From Rhodothermales bacterium (GTDB taxonomy: Bacteria > Bacteroidota > Rhodothermia > Rhodothermales > UBA10348): DNA of 6,745 bases. The notes beneath the pieces are model-generated. The model saw only the letters and a list, made by a program, of their open reading frames with translations. It had not been told where the DNA came from and made no database searches. The DNA lies in assembly GCA_013003255.1 (NCBI GenBank), contig JABDJZ010000002.1:1-6745 (forward strand), given 5' to 3'. Position numbers and translations under genes: made by a program. Positions 1 through 5,976 of this stretch are shown piece by piece; within the stretch, counting starts at the first letter, position 1; every line of letters starts with the position of its first letter.

Positions 1-300
1 ATGAATGACTTCGGCTCCGCTTTCCACGGCACGCTCAATGATGGTGTCGGTGTCATCAACATGCAGGTGTATCGCGATCGTGACGCGGTCGCCCGGCTGC
101 GGCGCGCTTACCCCATACTCCGGAAACGCATCCGAGACCATGATCGTGGTGCCTCCGAAGTCCAGCTCGACGTGGCCGATCTTGCCGGAGGAGTCGATCA
201 ACTTGAGGCCTTCGACAGCCCCGAAAACCTTTGAGTACCAGTTGATGGCCGCGGCGGCGTTGGAAACGCAGAGGTAGGGGAAGACTTCGTGGACCGGCAT
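1..300 (-). CDS. VOC-family (glyoxalase/PhnB-like) protein, N-terminal part, cut by left window edge
   Basis: Reading the minus strand from the ATG at 300 gives 100 codons without a stop up to position 1. The protein opens MPVHEVFPYLCVSNAAAAIN, continues WYSKVFGAVE, then has GHVELDFGGTTIMVSDAF and later HLHVDDTDTIIERAVESGAE. This is the beta-alpha-beta-beta-beta pattern of the vicinal-oxygen-chelate fold: strand 'PYLxV', helix 'AAINWYSKVFGA', a strand with 'GHVEL' and 'IMVSD', then the start of the second module 'HVDDxDxxIxxAxxxGAE'. VOC proteins include glyoxalase I, extradiol dioxygenases, fosfomycin/bleomycin resistance proteins and PhnB-like proteins. The visible part fits the PhnB/YdcJ-like group, usually about 130-160 aa, so roughly 30-60 residues are missing. 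Substrate cannot be told. There is no clear ribosome binding site; the start is chosen because it directly precedes the first conserved strand. Family assignment is secure, subfamily is not. Confidence 0.88.
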   Translation of the reverse strand, partial: MPVHEVFPYLCVSNAAAAINWYSKVFGAVEGLKLIDSSGKIGHVELDFGGTTIMVSDAFPEYGVSAPQPGDRVTIAIHLHVDDTDTIIERAVESGAEVIH

Positions 301-324
301 AAGAGCTCGGGGTTTGTTCTGCGA

Positions 325-332
325 GAAAGATA
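325..332 (-). promoter_or_regulatory. Candidate -7 box for the VOC gene
   Basis: On the minus strand these bases read TATCTTTC, seven of the eight positions of the Bacteroidota -7 consensus TAnnTTTG if the two n positions are counted as free. The box lies 24 nt upstream of the ATG at 300, giving a short leader. No convincing -33 TTTG partner is seen, so this is weak evidence. Confidence 0.3.
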
Positions 333-399
333 GGTTTGGAGAATGTTGGTGGCTGGCGCGGCTCTATCTGGATCGGAGGGCCCACCCGGAACGCTTCGC

Positions 400-499
400 T
401 GGACCTGAGGCGAGTGGAGCCTCGCTCGGGGCCGCTCCCCGGGCGTGCTGGATGGACCTGAGCCGCGCGGAGCCTCGATCGGGGCCGCTCCCCGGGCGT
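400..499. repeat. Two-copy 47-bp direct repeat (period 53)
   Basis: Copy 1 is 400-446 and copy 2 is 453-499. Both begin TGGACCTGAG and end with GGGGCCGCTCCCCGGGCGT. They differ at 4 of 47 positions: three in the segment 8 bases after the shared start, and one C/A before the GGGGCC block. A 6-base spacer separates them. Each copy can fold: CGGGG/CCCCG with a CCGCT loop, and GGAGC/GCTCC around it. No target-site duplication or open frame accompanies the pair, so it resembles a REP-like or minisatellite repeat. Confidence 0.85.
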
Positions 500-525
500 C
501 TGCTCCGGCTTTCTGCCGCTCGAGA

Positions 526-539
526 CTTGGAATTCCAAG
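526..539. repeat. 14-bp perfect palindrome CTTGGAATTCCAAG
   Basis: CTTGGAATTCCAAG equals its own reverse complement, with no spacer. A second small palindrome, CTCGAG, lies just before it at 519-524. It sits 26 bases after the tandem repeat. It could be a protein binding site or part of the same dispersed repeat; no promoter or gene start lies close enough to assign it as an operator. Confidence 0.6.
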
Positions 540-695
540 CTCGTTTTCCACCTACAGCCCCCCGAACCCGCTCAGACATGGACTGCAGCGCCAGATCCCA
601 CCTAGCGGCCCGAAATTGTGGCGCGGAGGCGGAGAATCGGGGCGGTATTCCACTTTGGTGGTCAGGGCGCATTGCCGGGGAGTCTGGGGCTGCGG

Positions 696-732
696 ATCCC
701 GTCGGGTGTTGCGCCCGCAGGCGGGTCGGGAT
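696..732. repeat. Nested hairpin
   Basis: An outer stem ATCCCG (696-701) pairs with CGGGAT (727-732). Inside it CCCGC (714-718) pairs with GCGGG (721-725) around a two-base AG. A separate long-range complement, GGAGAATC (631-638) with GATTCTCC (730-737), would compete with the outer stem. Both strands can fold. Function unknown. Confidence 0.45.
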
Positions 733-789
733 TCTCCTCCGATTCCCAAGCATGGCAAGCCGCGGTTCAGCACTTAGCTGAATCGGGGG

Positions 790-806
790 TACCGCGTACG
801 GGATTT
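790..806. repeat. Exact 17-bp copy of the tRNA-Glu 3' end
   Basis: TACCGCGTACGGGATTT at 790-806 is identical to 957-973, which is the discriminator base, the whole acceptor 3' strand, the T-stem 3' strand and part of the T-loop of the tRNA (read on the minus strand). The two copies are in direct orientation, 167 bases apart. A second block, TGAACCCG, follows in the tRNA at 973-980 and reappears at 870-877, so the copy looks like a tRNA end split in the T-loop by about 63 bases. Duplicated tRNA 3' ends usually mark integration sites; whether this one does is inference. Confidence 0.75.
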
Positions 807-903
807 ACTCCGGGGGCTACGCCCCCTCCGTCAGTCGCATGCGCAAGCTGCGCTTGCTTATTGCTCGTGTGAACCCGCCAAAGGCGGGCTCAACTCCCGT
901 TAC
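796..903. ncRNA. Candidate structured element: closing stem plus three hairpins
   Basis: Perfect hairpins follow one another: GGGGGC/GCCCCC with a TAC loop (812-826), GCAAGC/GCTTGC with a TGC loop (843-857), and CCCGCC/GGCGGG with an AAA loop (874-888). They are enclosed by ACGGGA (798-803) pairing with TCCCGT (895-900), extended by GT/AC across a one-base bulge. The result is a four-way, cloverleaf-like layout of about 108 nt. The left side of the closing stem is part of the copied tRNA end. All stems are Watson-Crick, so strand cannot be decided. It may be an expressed RNA, a REP-like dispersed repeat, or a tRNA-derived remnant; no promoter is seen. It matches no RNA family that I know (not tmRNA, SRP RNA, 6S RNA or RNase P RNA). 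Confidence 0.4.
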
Positions 904-911
904 AACATATG

Positions 912-954
912 AGAACGCCTCGCCGCACCCCTTCGGGGCACAGCGAGGCGTTCT
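912..954 (-). terminator. Terminator-like hairpin directly after tRNA-Glu
   Basis: AGAACGCCTCGC (912-923) is the perfect complement of GCGAGGCGTTCT (943-954), and CCCC/GGGG (928-931, 935-938) closes a three-base loop inside. In the minus-strand RNA the remaining inner positions pair as G-U or G-C, giving an almost continuous stem of about 20 bp. In the plus-strand RNA three of these become A-C mismatches. The structure therefore favours the tRNA transcript. It begins three bases after the tRNA 3' end. The tail (TCATATGTTG) is not a clear U-run, so it may stop transcription poorly or mark the 3' end for processing. Confidence 0.7.
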
Positions 955-956
955 AG

Positions 957-1029
957 TACCGCGTACGGGATTTGAACCCGTGTTACCGGCGTGAGAGGCC
1001 GGCGTCCTAGACCCCTAGACGAACGCGGC
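957..1029 (-). tRNA. trnE: tRNA-Glu (anticodon CTC)
   Basis: The minus strand folds as a 73-nt cloverleaf. The acceptor stem is GCCGCGT (1029-1023) with ACGCGGT (964-958), with a G-U first pair and discriminator A at 957. The D-arm region reads GTCTAGGGGTCTAGGAC. The anticodon stem CCGGC/GCCGG holds the loop CTCTCAC (997-991), with T at position 33 and anticodon CTC (plus-strand bases 993-995), which reads GAG. The T-arm is ACGGG-TTCAAAT-CCCGT. CCA is not encoded; the bases after the discriminator are CTAG. No close promoter could be recognised upstream (1030-1129). Its last 17 bases are duplicated at 790-806. Confidence 0.97.
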
Positions 1030-1140
1030 AGGGTTGGATTTCCCGAAGGGCCCCGGCTTACGCCGCACACTGGAACCAGTTTCGCGCCGGATGGAGAGCC
1101 CGATCAGCGAACTGGGGCACCACGCGATCTTGACATGTCT

Positions 1141-1163
1141 TTATTTAGACTTGATCTAAATAA
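1141..1163. promoter_or_regulatory. Palindromic operator before the TonB-dependent receptor
   Basis: TTATTTAGA (1141-1149) and its exact complement TCTAAATAA (1155-1163) flank the five bases CTTGA. The core TTTAGA-n5-TCTAAA resembles operators of DtxR/IdeR/MntR-type metal repressors in its TTTAG...CTAAA ends; a Fur-type or other regulator is also possible. It is AT-rich inside a GC-rich region and ends 7 bases before the -7 box at 1170, where a bound protein would block RNA polymerase. Iron or manganese repression of the receptor is the natural inference. Confidence 0.65.
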
Positions 1164-1169
1164 GCGTCC

Positions 1170-1177
1170 TATATTTG
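1170..1177 (+). promoter_or_regulatory. Bacteroidota-type -7 promoter box for the receptor gene
   Basis: TATATTTG fits the Bacteroidota -7 consensus TAnnTTTG at every fixed position. Transcription would start near 1184, leaving a leader of about 25 nt before the ATG at 1210. The -33 partner is not perfect; CTTG at 1150-1153 is nearest, with short spacing. An alternative sigma-70-like reading is TTGACA at 1130-1135 with TCTAAA at 1155-1160, spaced 19 bases. Both overlap or abut the operator. No Shine-Dalgarno sequence precedes the ATG, as is common in this phylum. Confidence 0.55.
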
Positions 1178-1209
1178 CCGGCCCCAAGTAATCACTTCCC
1201 GCTGACGGC

Positions 1210-3666
1210 ATGCGACCGGCGTTCCTGATTGCCCTTCTCTCCCTGGCCACATCTGCAGGTGCCCAGATATCCGGCACAATCTCAGACCTCGAAACCGGCG
1301 CTCCCGTTGTGGGCGCGACCGTACTCGTAGCCGAAACGGGTGTCGGCACTACCACGGGACGAGACGGCCGCTACACGATTGCGCCCCCCGCAAGCAGACC
1401 CGACAGTCCGGTGCGAACGCACGCAGACGACCCCGGGCCGGCAATCCTGACAATCGTCGTTTCCCACGTCGGGTATGAGGCGGTCAGCCGCGTGGTGGAT
1501 GCTTCCGTCGCGACACGATTCGACTTCAGCCTTGTCGCTACCACCGGCGTGCTTGGGGAAATCTTGGTCGAGCAGGCCTCGATGACCGGAGGACTCCAGG
1601 GCCTTCGAGGTCTGCCCGGCTCGGCGCACCTGGTGACCGCCCGTGGCCTGGACCAGTTCGCAGACACCGATATCCACCGCGTACTCCGTGCGGTTCCCGG
1701 CGTGACAGTTCAGGAGGAGGACGGGTTTGGGTTGCGCCCGAACATCGGCATCCGGGGGTCGGGCTCTGAGCGAAGCTCGAAAATCACGGTGATGGAGGAT
1801 GGCGTCCTGGTTGCTCCAGCCCCGTACACCGCTCCAGCGGCCTACTACTTCCCCACGGTCGGTCGAATGTCGGGAATCGAGATCGTCAAGGGATCCAGCC
1901 AGATCCGGTATGGGCCGTTGACCACCGGCGGCACCATCAACCTTCTCTCGACCCCCATCCCGACGCGGTCCGAGGGGCACCTGACGCTCCTTGCCGGCGA
2001 CCATGATAATCGCCTCGTTCACGCTGTCGCGGGTACCCAGCGGGACCGCATCGGGGTGGTCTTCGAGACGCACCAACAGCGATCGAACGGTTTCAAGCAA
2101 CTGGACTCGGGCGCCGGTACCGGTTTTGACAAGCGCGACTATCTGGCCAAAGTGCGCCTGTCCTCACGTGAGGACGCCACGATCCGGCAGAGCCTCTTGT
2201 TCAAGCTTGGGGTCACCGGCGAGTCATCAGACGAGACCTATCTGGGACTGACCGCGGACGATTTCCAGTCGACCCCACTGCGTCGTTACCTGGGCTCCGA
2301 GGCCGATAACATGTCCGCCGACCAGCGCCTCCTGATGCTTCGCCACAGGATCGCGCCGCTTGCGGGCCTCGAGTTTGTCACCACGGCGTATTCGACTTCT
2401 TTCGAGCGGAACTGGTACAAGCTGGATGCTGTCCGGACGGACGCTGGCTCCGTCAAGATCGGTTCGCTTCTCGAAGCACCGGAGTCGTTCCCGGAGGCCT
2501 ACCGCCTGGTGTCCGGCAACGCCACGAACGGACTCCTTGGCGTCAAGGCCAACAACCGGGCTTACGTCTCCCGGGGCATTCAGTTGGACGGCACTCTCTC
2601 CCTGAGCAAAGTCACACTGGAGGCAGGACTGCGGGGCCACTACGACGAAATGGACCGCTTTCAGTGGGTCGATCAGTATGGGATCAGTGAGGGTACGATG
2701 TCGCTGGTCTTGGCAGGGACCCCGGGTACAGAATCCAATCGCATTGAGTCCACGGACGCAGCGGCCGCATACGTCCAGGCCAACTTTGATCTAGGGCGTC
2801 TTTCCCTCAGACCGGGCCTTCGGTACGAATCCATCGTCCAGCGCAGGGACGACTTCGGCAAGGAAGACGTGGAGCGAGTGGGCACCTCGCTGAAGACCCG
2901 TCGGAACGAGTCTACCGTCCTTCTGCCAGGACTCGGCGTGACGTACAGTGTATCCAGTCACCTGAACGCGTTTGCCGGTATCCATCGCGGCTTCGCCCCC
3001 CCAGGCACCAGCGAGGGCACACGCCCGGAAAACAGCCTCAACTTCGAGATGGGCGGGCGCTACCATCGGGGACCTGCAGCACTGGAGGTCGTCGCGTTTG
3101 CGACCGACTATACCAACCTCCTCGGCGCAGATCTGGCCGCCTTCGGGGGCATGGGGACGTCGGACCAGTTCAACGGCGGCGAAGCACTGGTCAGGGGTCT
3201 TGAAATTTCGGGCTCCTACAACCTTGGTGGACTGGCTGACTGGAAGGCATCGGTCCCGGTGTCGTTCGCCTATACCCACACGGTCGGCACCTTCTCGTCG
3301 GACTTCGATTCCACCTTCGATCCCTGGGGCACGGTGCAGCAGGGCGACGAGTTGCCCTACCTGGCCAAGCACCAACTGAACGCGGTCGTTGCCTGGGAGA
3401 CCGACCGCTGGAATACCGCCCTCTCGGGGTCTTGGGTCGGACCGACCCGGACGGCTGCAGGCCAAGGTCCGATTCTGGAGGCTGAACGAATTGACGGCCA
3501 TGTCACCCTTGACCTGTCGACGGAAGTTCGGGTGGCATCGGGCGTTCGCGCCTTTGCCGTGGTCCGAAACCTGACGGATCAACTTTATGTCGCCGCCCGG
3601 AGGCCAGCCGGTCTTCGTCCGGGACTCCCGCGCTCGCTCATGGCTGGCCTGAAGGCCGATTTCTAG
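1210..3666 (+). CDS. FecA-like TonB-dependent outer-membrane receptor
   Basis: An 818-residue outer-membrane beta-barrel receptor that should take up a ferric chelate or similar ligand using TonB-ExbBD energy. Residues 1-18 are a signal peptide (MRPAFLIALLSLATSAGA, then Q). Residues 19-112 form a carboxypeptidase-regulatory-like domain (GTISDLETGAPVVGATV, GRDGRYTI, VSHVGYEAV), typical of Bacteroidota receptors. It carries an unusual Pro/Asp/Arg-rich insert at about 59-77. LGEILV at 115-120 could serve as a TonB box. The plug follows, with RPNIGIRG (176-183), EDGVLVAPAPY (196-206) and YGPLTTGGTINL (234-245); these match the FecA (ferric dicitrate) branch. The barrel runs to a C-terminal Phe (GLKADF), as outer-membrane proteins require for assembly. 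The start is the only ATG giving a full signal peptide. A palindromic operator upstream suggests metal control. The true ligand is not certain. Its stop overlaps that of the convergent hydrolase. Confidence 0.93.
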   Translation: MRPAFLIALLSLATSAGAQISGTISDLETGAPVVGATVLVAETGVGTTTGRDGRYTIAPPASRPDSPVRTHADDPGPAILTIVVSHVGYEAVSRVVDASVATRFDFSLVATTGVLGEILVEQASMTGGLQGLRGLPGSAHLVTARGLDQFADTDIHRVLRAVPGVTVQEEDGFGLRPNIGIRGSGSERSSKITVMEDGVLVAPAPYTAPAAYYFPTVGRMSGIEIVKGSSQIRYGPLTTGGTINLLSTPIPTRSEGHLTLLAGDHDNRLVHAVAGTQRDRIGVVFETHQQRSNGFKQLDSGAGTGFDKRDYLAKVRLSSREDATIRQSLLFKLGVTGESSDETYLGLTADDFQSTPLRRYLGSEADNMSADQRLLMLRHRIAPLAGLEFVTTAYSTSFERNWYKLDAVRTDAGSVKIGSLLEAPESFPEAYRLVSGNATNGLLGVKANNRAYVSRGIQLDGTLSLSKVTLEAGLRGHYDEMDRFQWVDQYGISEGTMSLVLAGTPGTESNRIESTDAAAAYVQANFDLGRLSLRPGLRYESIVQRRDDFGKEDVERVGTSLKTRRNESTVLLPGLGVTYSVSSHLNAFAGIHRGFAPPGTSEGTRPENSLNFEMGGRYHRGPAALEVVAFATDYTNLLGADLAAFGGMGTSDQFNGGEALVRGLEISGSYNLGGLADWKASVPVSFAYTHTVGTFSSDFDSTFDPWGTVQQGDELPYLAKHQLNAVVAWETDRWNTALSGSWVGPTRTAAGQGPILEAERIDGHVTLDLSTEVRVASGVRAFAVVRNLTDQLYVAARRPAGLRPGLPRSLMAGLKADF

Positions 3667-4757
3667 CGGGTCAGCGGGCGGAGAAACTCGATGGCCCTGT
3701 CGAAGGCGCCCGGCAGAGTGACCGGGTTGTGCTCTCCACCCTCGTAGATGAACCCTTCAAACTCCGGCGCCGATTTGCCTGCTGCCTCCATGGCCTCAAG
3801 CAAGTGGTCCGCCTGACTTACCGGGACAACCGTATCCGCATCGCCATGGTGCATCTGGACGGCCGGGAGGTCATCCACGTAGAGCACGGCTGAGCGCATC
3901 ACGAGTTGTGGTCGCAGATCTACGGCCTGCAGCTCTCCCTGCGCGAGTGGAACCAGGTAGTTGTCGTTCATGAACACGACGCCCGGCAGTTGGCTGGGCG
4001 CGCCCTGCAACGTTTCGATGGCCACGTCCTGCACAAAGGGTCCGAAGAAATCGGTGGGCCCGAAGAACTCCACCACGCGGTCTACGCGAGCATCGCGGGC
4101 GGCCATCAACATCGCCACCGCCCCACCACGACTCATGCCGAACGCCGCCACGCGGTCCTCGTCTGCCCGGTCATTGGTCTCGATCGCGACGTTGAGCAGC
4201 GCGATAGCATCATCCACGTCGTAATTCCAGGGCGATGCAGGACCTTCCGATTGCCAGACCTGCCCGCCGTAGCGTAGGGGTTCGTCACGGAAGGACGGCA
4301 CGACCACCACAAAGTCATCCCGCAGGTCTGCAAAGAACTGCATCACAAAACCCACCTCACCGTCCGCCGAAACGCCGCCGTCACCGCCGTGCAGGTACAA
4401 CAGTACCGGCATGGAGCCGGTAGCCGAAGCCGGCGTCATGATGGCCCCGTAGTGACGCTGGCCGGCCACGACATGCGATACAATCTCGACCTCGAAGTCG
4501 CGCCCACCCAGCGTTGCCTGATCCGTCATCTCCAGCCGATAGTCCTGAACGCTCACGTCCCGGGTGGCCCAATCCGCCTTCACCGCAAGGATCTCATTCG
4601 CGGTTGCCGGAGCGAACAGCGGATCCAGGTCGATGCCGTTAACCACACCCGGGAGTTCCGGCTCGACATCCGCATACGTGTAGTCGCACCCAGCCAGGAG
4701 GACCAGCAGACCGATGCTGCCCATGGACAGGCGGACCACGGAGGGAAACAGGGACAT
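3663..4757 (-). CDS. Alpha/beta-hydrolase lipoprotein (esterase/dienelactone hydrolase-like)
   Basis: A 364-residue predicted lipoprotein hydrolase. The N-terminus has a hydrophobic stretch ending in the lipobox LLAGC, so Cys24 should be lipidated and the enzyme anchored in the envelope. From about residue 117 the alpha/beta-hydrolase fold is clear. It has an oxyanion segment YLHGGDGG (121-128), the nucleophile elbow AFGMSRGG with Ser209, the acid segment MHHGDADTVVPV with probable Asp308, and the catalytic His343 in EGGEHNP. This arrangement fits prolyl oligopeptidase/dienelactone hydrolase-like esterases; the exact substrate is unknown. Length is normal for such a protein with a 100-residue N-terminal lead. 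No Shine-Dalgarno sequence is present; the bases before the ATG are C-rich. It converges on the receptor gene, with the stop codons sharing CTAG, and diverges from the cysteine desulfurase with only 64 bases between starts. A link to processing of the receptor's ligand is possible but positional only. Confidence 0.9.
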   Translation of the reverse strand: MSLFPSVVRLSMGSIGLLVLLAGCDYTYADVEPELPGVVNGIDLDPLFAPATANEILAVKADWATRDVSVQDYRLEMTDQATLGGRDFEVEIVSHVVAGQRHYGAIMTPASATGSMPVLLYLHGGDGGVSADGEVGFVMQFFADLRDDFVVVVPSFRDEPLRYGGQVWQSEGPASPWNYDVDDAIALLNVAIETNDRADEDRVAAFGMSRGGAVAMLMAARDARVDRVVEFFGPTDFFGPFVQDVAIETLQGAPSQLPGVVFMNDNYLVPLAQGELQAVDLRPQLVMRSAVLYVDDLPAVQMHHGDADTVVPVSQADHLLEAMEAAGKSAPEFEGFIYEGGEHNPVTLPGAFDRAIEFLRPLTR

Positions 4758-4821
4758 GGGGGGAGAGGGTTCTGGTGAGGGATTCCCCGAAACCGCCTAT
4801 CGGCGCTGCCGTTCCATTCGG

Positions 4822-5976
4822 ATGAAGCGACCCATCTACCTGGACTACAACGCCACAACCCCCGTCGACCCGGCCGTGGTCGCTGCCATGGTGCCGTACC
4901 TCGGCACCCATTTTGGCAATCCGTCCAGCAAGCGCCACGTGTACGGGTGGACTGCAGATGAGGCCTGTGGGATGGCACGCGAGGACGTTGCCGCGCTGGT
5001 TGGTGCCGAGCCGGAATGGGTTCACTTCACCGGCGGCGCCACCGAGGCCATCAACTGGGCCATCAAGGGAATTGCGTTCGCGAACGTGTCCCGGGGCAAG
5101 CACATTGTCACCGTGGCCACGGAGCACAAGGCGGTGATCGGGTCATGCCAATGGCTGGAGAGCCTTGGATGGGAAGTGAGCATCCTCGAGGTGGATGCAA
5201 ACGGCGTCCTGGACGTCGCCTCGTTTGAAGCGGCCTTGCGCGATGACACTGTCCTGGCCTGCTTCATGTGGGCGAACAACGAAATCGGGACCCTTCACCC
5301 AGTGGCGGACCTCACCAGGTCTGCGCACAGTCGAGGCATTCCCGTTCTTGTTGACGCCACGCAGGCGGTCGGAAAGGTGCCGGTCGAGCTAGGCGACATA
5401 GACCTCTTGGCCTGCTCGGCGCACAAGTTCTACGGACCAAAGGGGGTGGGCGCACTGGTCATCAACGGTCGGCGTCCCCGACTACGGTTGGACCAACTCA
5501 TTCACGGTGGTGGCCAGGAGCGCGGAAGACGGGCCGGCACGCTGAACGTTGCCTCCATCGTCGGAATGGGGGCTGCCGCGCGGATGGCGCGCGAAGATCT
5601 GGCCGAAGAGGGTCCGAGGCTCGCCGAATTCCGGGACCGCATGGAGGCGGCGCTGGCAGAGAACGTGGACGTGATCATCAATGGTGAGGGGGCCGAACGG
5701 CTCCCGAACACGGCAAACGTAACGTTTCCCGGCGTGGACACGGCCAAGCTTCTGGAAAGGCTCCCGGAACTGGCCATCTCTACCGGAAGCGCGTGCTCAA
5801 CGGGCAGCGGCGCACCCAGCCACGTCCTGAAGGCCATCGGTTCGGACCTTCAATCGGTGACGCTTCGGGTCTCCTTTGGAAGGTTCACCAAAGACGAAGA
5901 CGCCGAGGCCGCAACGCATGCTCTGGTACGCGCCGTAAAGGACCTCCAGGACGAAGCGAGTGAGGTGGCGAATTGA
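4822..5976 (+). CDS. nifS: Cysteine desulfurase, NifS/IscS type (class I)
   Basis: A 384-residue pyridoxal-phosphate enzyme that takes sulfur from L-cysteine as an enzyme-bound persulfide for Fe-S clusters, tRNA thiolation or cofactors, in the cytoplasm. The start is the ATG before KRPIYLDYNATTP, the classic N-terminus of this family; the open frame extends 36 codons further upstream but that part is not family-like and overlaps the divergent gene. Key residues are visible: His102 in VATEHKAV, Asp178 and Gln181 in VDATQAVG, the PLP lysine Lys202 in SAHKFYGPKG, the phosphate-binding region ERGRRAGTLN (233-242), and the catalytic Cys325 in GSACSTGSGAPSHVL. The last resembles NifS more than E. 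coli IscS. No clear ribosome binding site and no promoter box could be found in the 64-base divergent gap. It is followed by DUF2480 through TGATG, so the two are probably co-translated. Whether it serves an ISC, NIF, SUF or tRNA route cannot be told here. Confidence 0.96.
   Translation: MKRPIYLDYNATTPVDPAVVAAMVPYLGTHFGNPSSKRHVYGWTADEACGMAREDVAALVGAEPEWVHFTGGATEAINWAIKGIAFANVSRGKHIVTVATEHKAVIGSCQWLESLGWEVSILEVDANGVLDVASFEAALRDDTVLACFMWANNEIGTLHPVADLTRSAHSRGIPVLVDATQAVGKVPVELGDIDLLACSAHKFYGPKGVGALVINGRRPRLRLDQLIHGGGQERGRRAGTLNVASIVGMGAAARMAREDLAEEGPRLAEFRDRMEAALAENVDVIINGEGAERLPNTANVTFPGVDTAKLLERLPELAISTGSACSTGSGAPSHVLKAIGSDLQSVTLRVSFGRFTKDEDAEAATHALVRAVKDLQDEASEVAN
5962..5967 (+). promoter_or_regulatory. 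Ribosome binding site for the DUF2480 gene
   Basis: GAGGTG lies inside the end of the desulfurase gene, 8 bases before the ATG at 5976. It is the best Shine-Dalgarno match before any gene in the window and supports ATG 5976 over the in-frame TTG at 5973. Confidence 0.6.

Larger units (their letters stand above)
301..956. other. Long non-coding, repeat- and hairpin-rich interval
   Basis: About 650 bases lie between the VOC start and the tRNA-Glu 3' end without a credible gene. Several frames stay open because the stretch is GC-rich, but their translations are low-complexity and rich in Arg, Ala, Ser, Gly and Pro, with overlapping open frames on both strands. None shows a recognisable domain. 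The interval holds, in order: a tandem repeat (400-499), a 14-bp palindrome (526-539), a nested hairpin (696-732), a stem-loop with arms TTCAGC/GCTGAA (766-771 and 777-782), a copy of the tRNA 3' end (790-806), a multi-hairpin unit (796-903) and the hairpin after the tRNA (912-954). This looks like accumulated dispersed repeats or a site of past insertions rather than a decayed gene; I recognise no protein fragment in it. Confidence 0.7.

Noticed and set aside
314..781. Open frame of 155 codons on the plus strand, with overlapping frames on both strands
   Set aside because: Translation is low-complexity and Arg/Ala/Ser/Gly-rich, spans the tandem repeat, and several other frames are equally open. 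This is expected of GC-rich non-coding DNA.
796..903. CRISPR array or integron attC site
   Set aside because: The hairpins differ in sequence and no repeat-spacer periodicity exists; no integrase gene or attC core motif is visible.
4714..4821. N-terminal extension of the cysteine desulfurase from the upstream ATG at 4714
   Set aside because: The extra 36 residues have no family similarity, and they overlap the start of the divergent lipoprotein gene. The family's N-terminus begins at ATG 4822.
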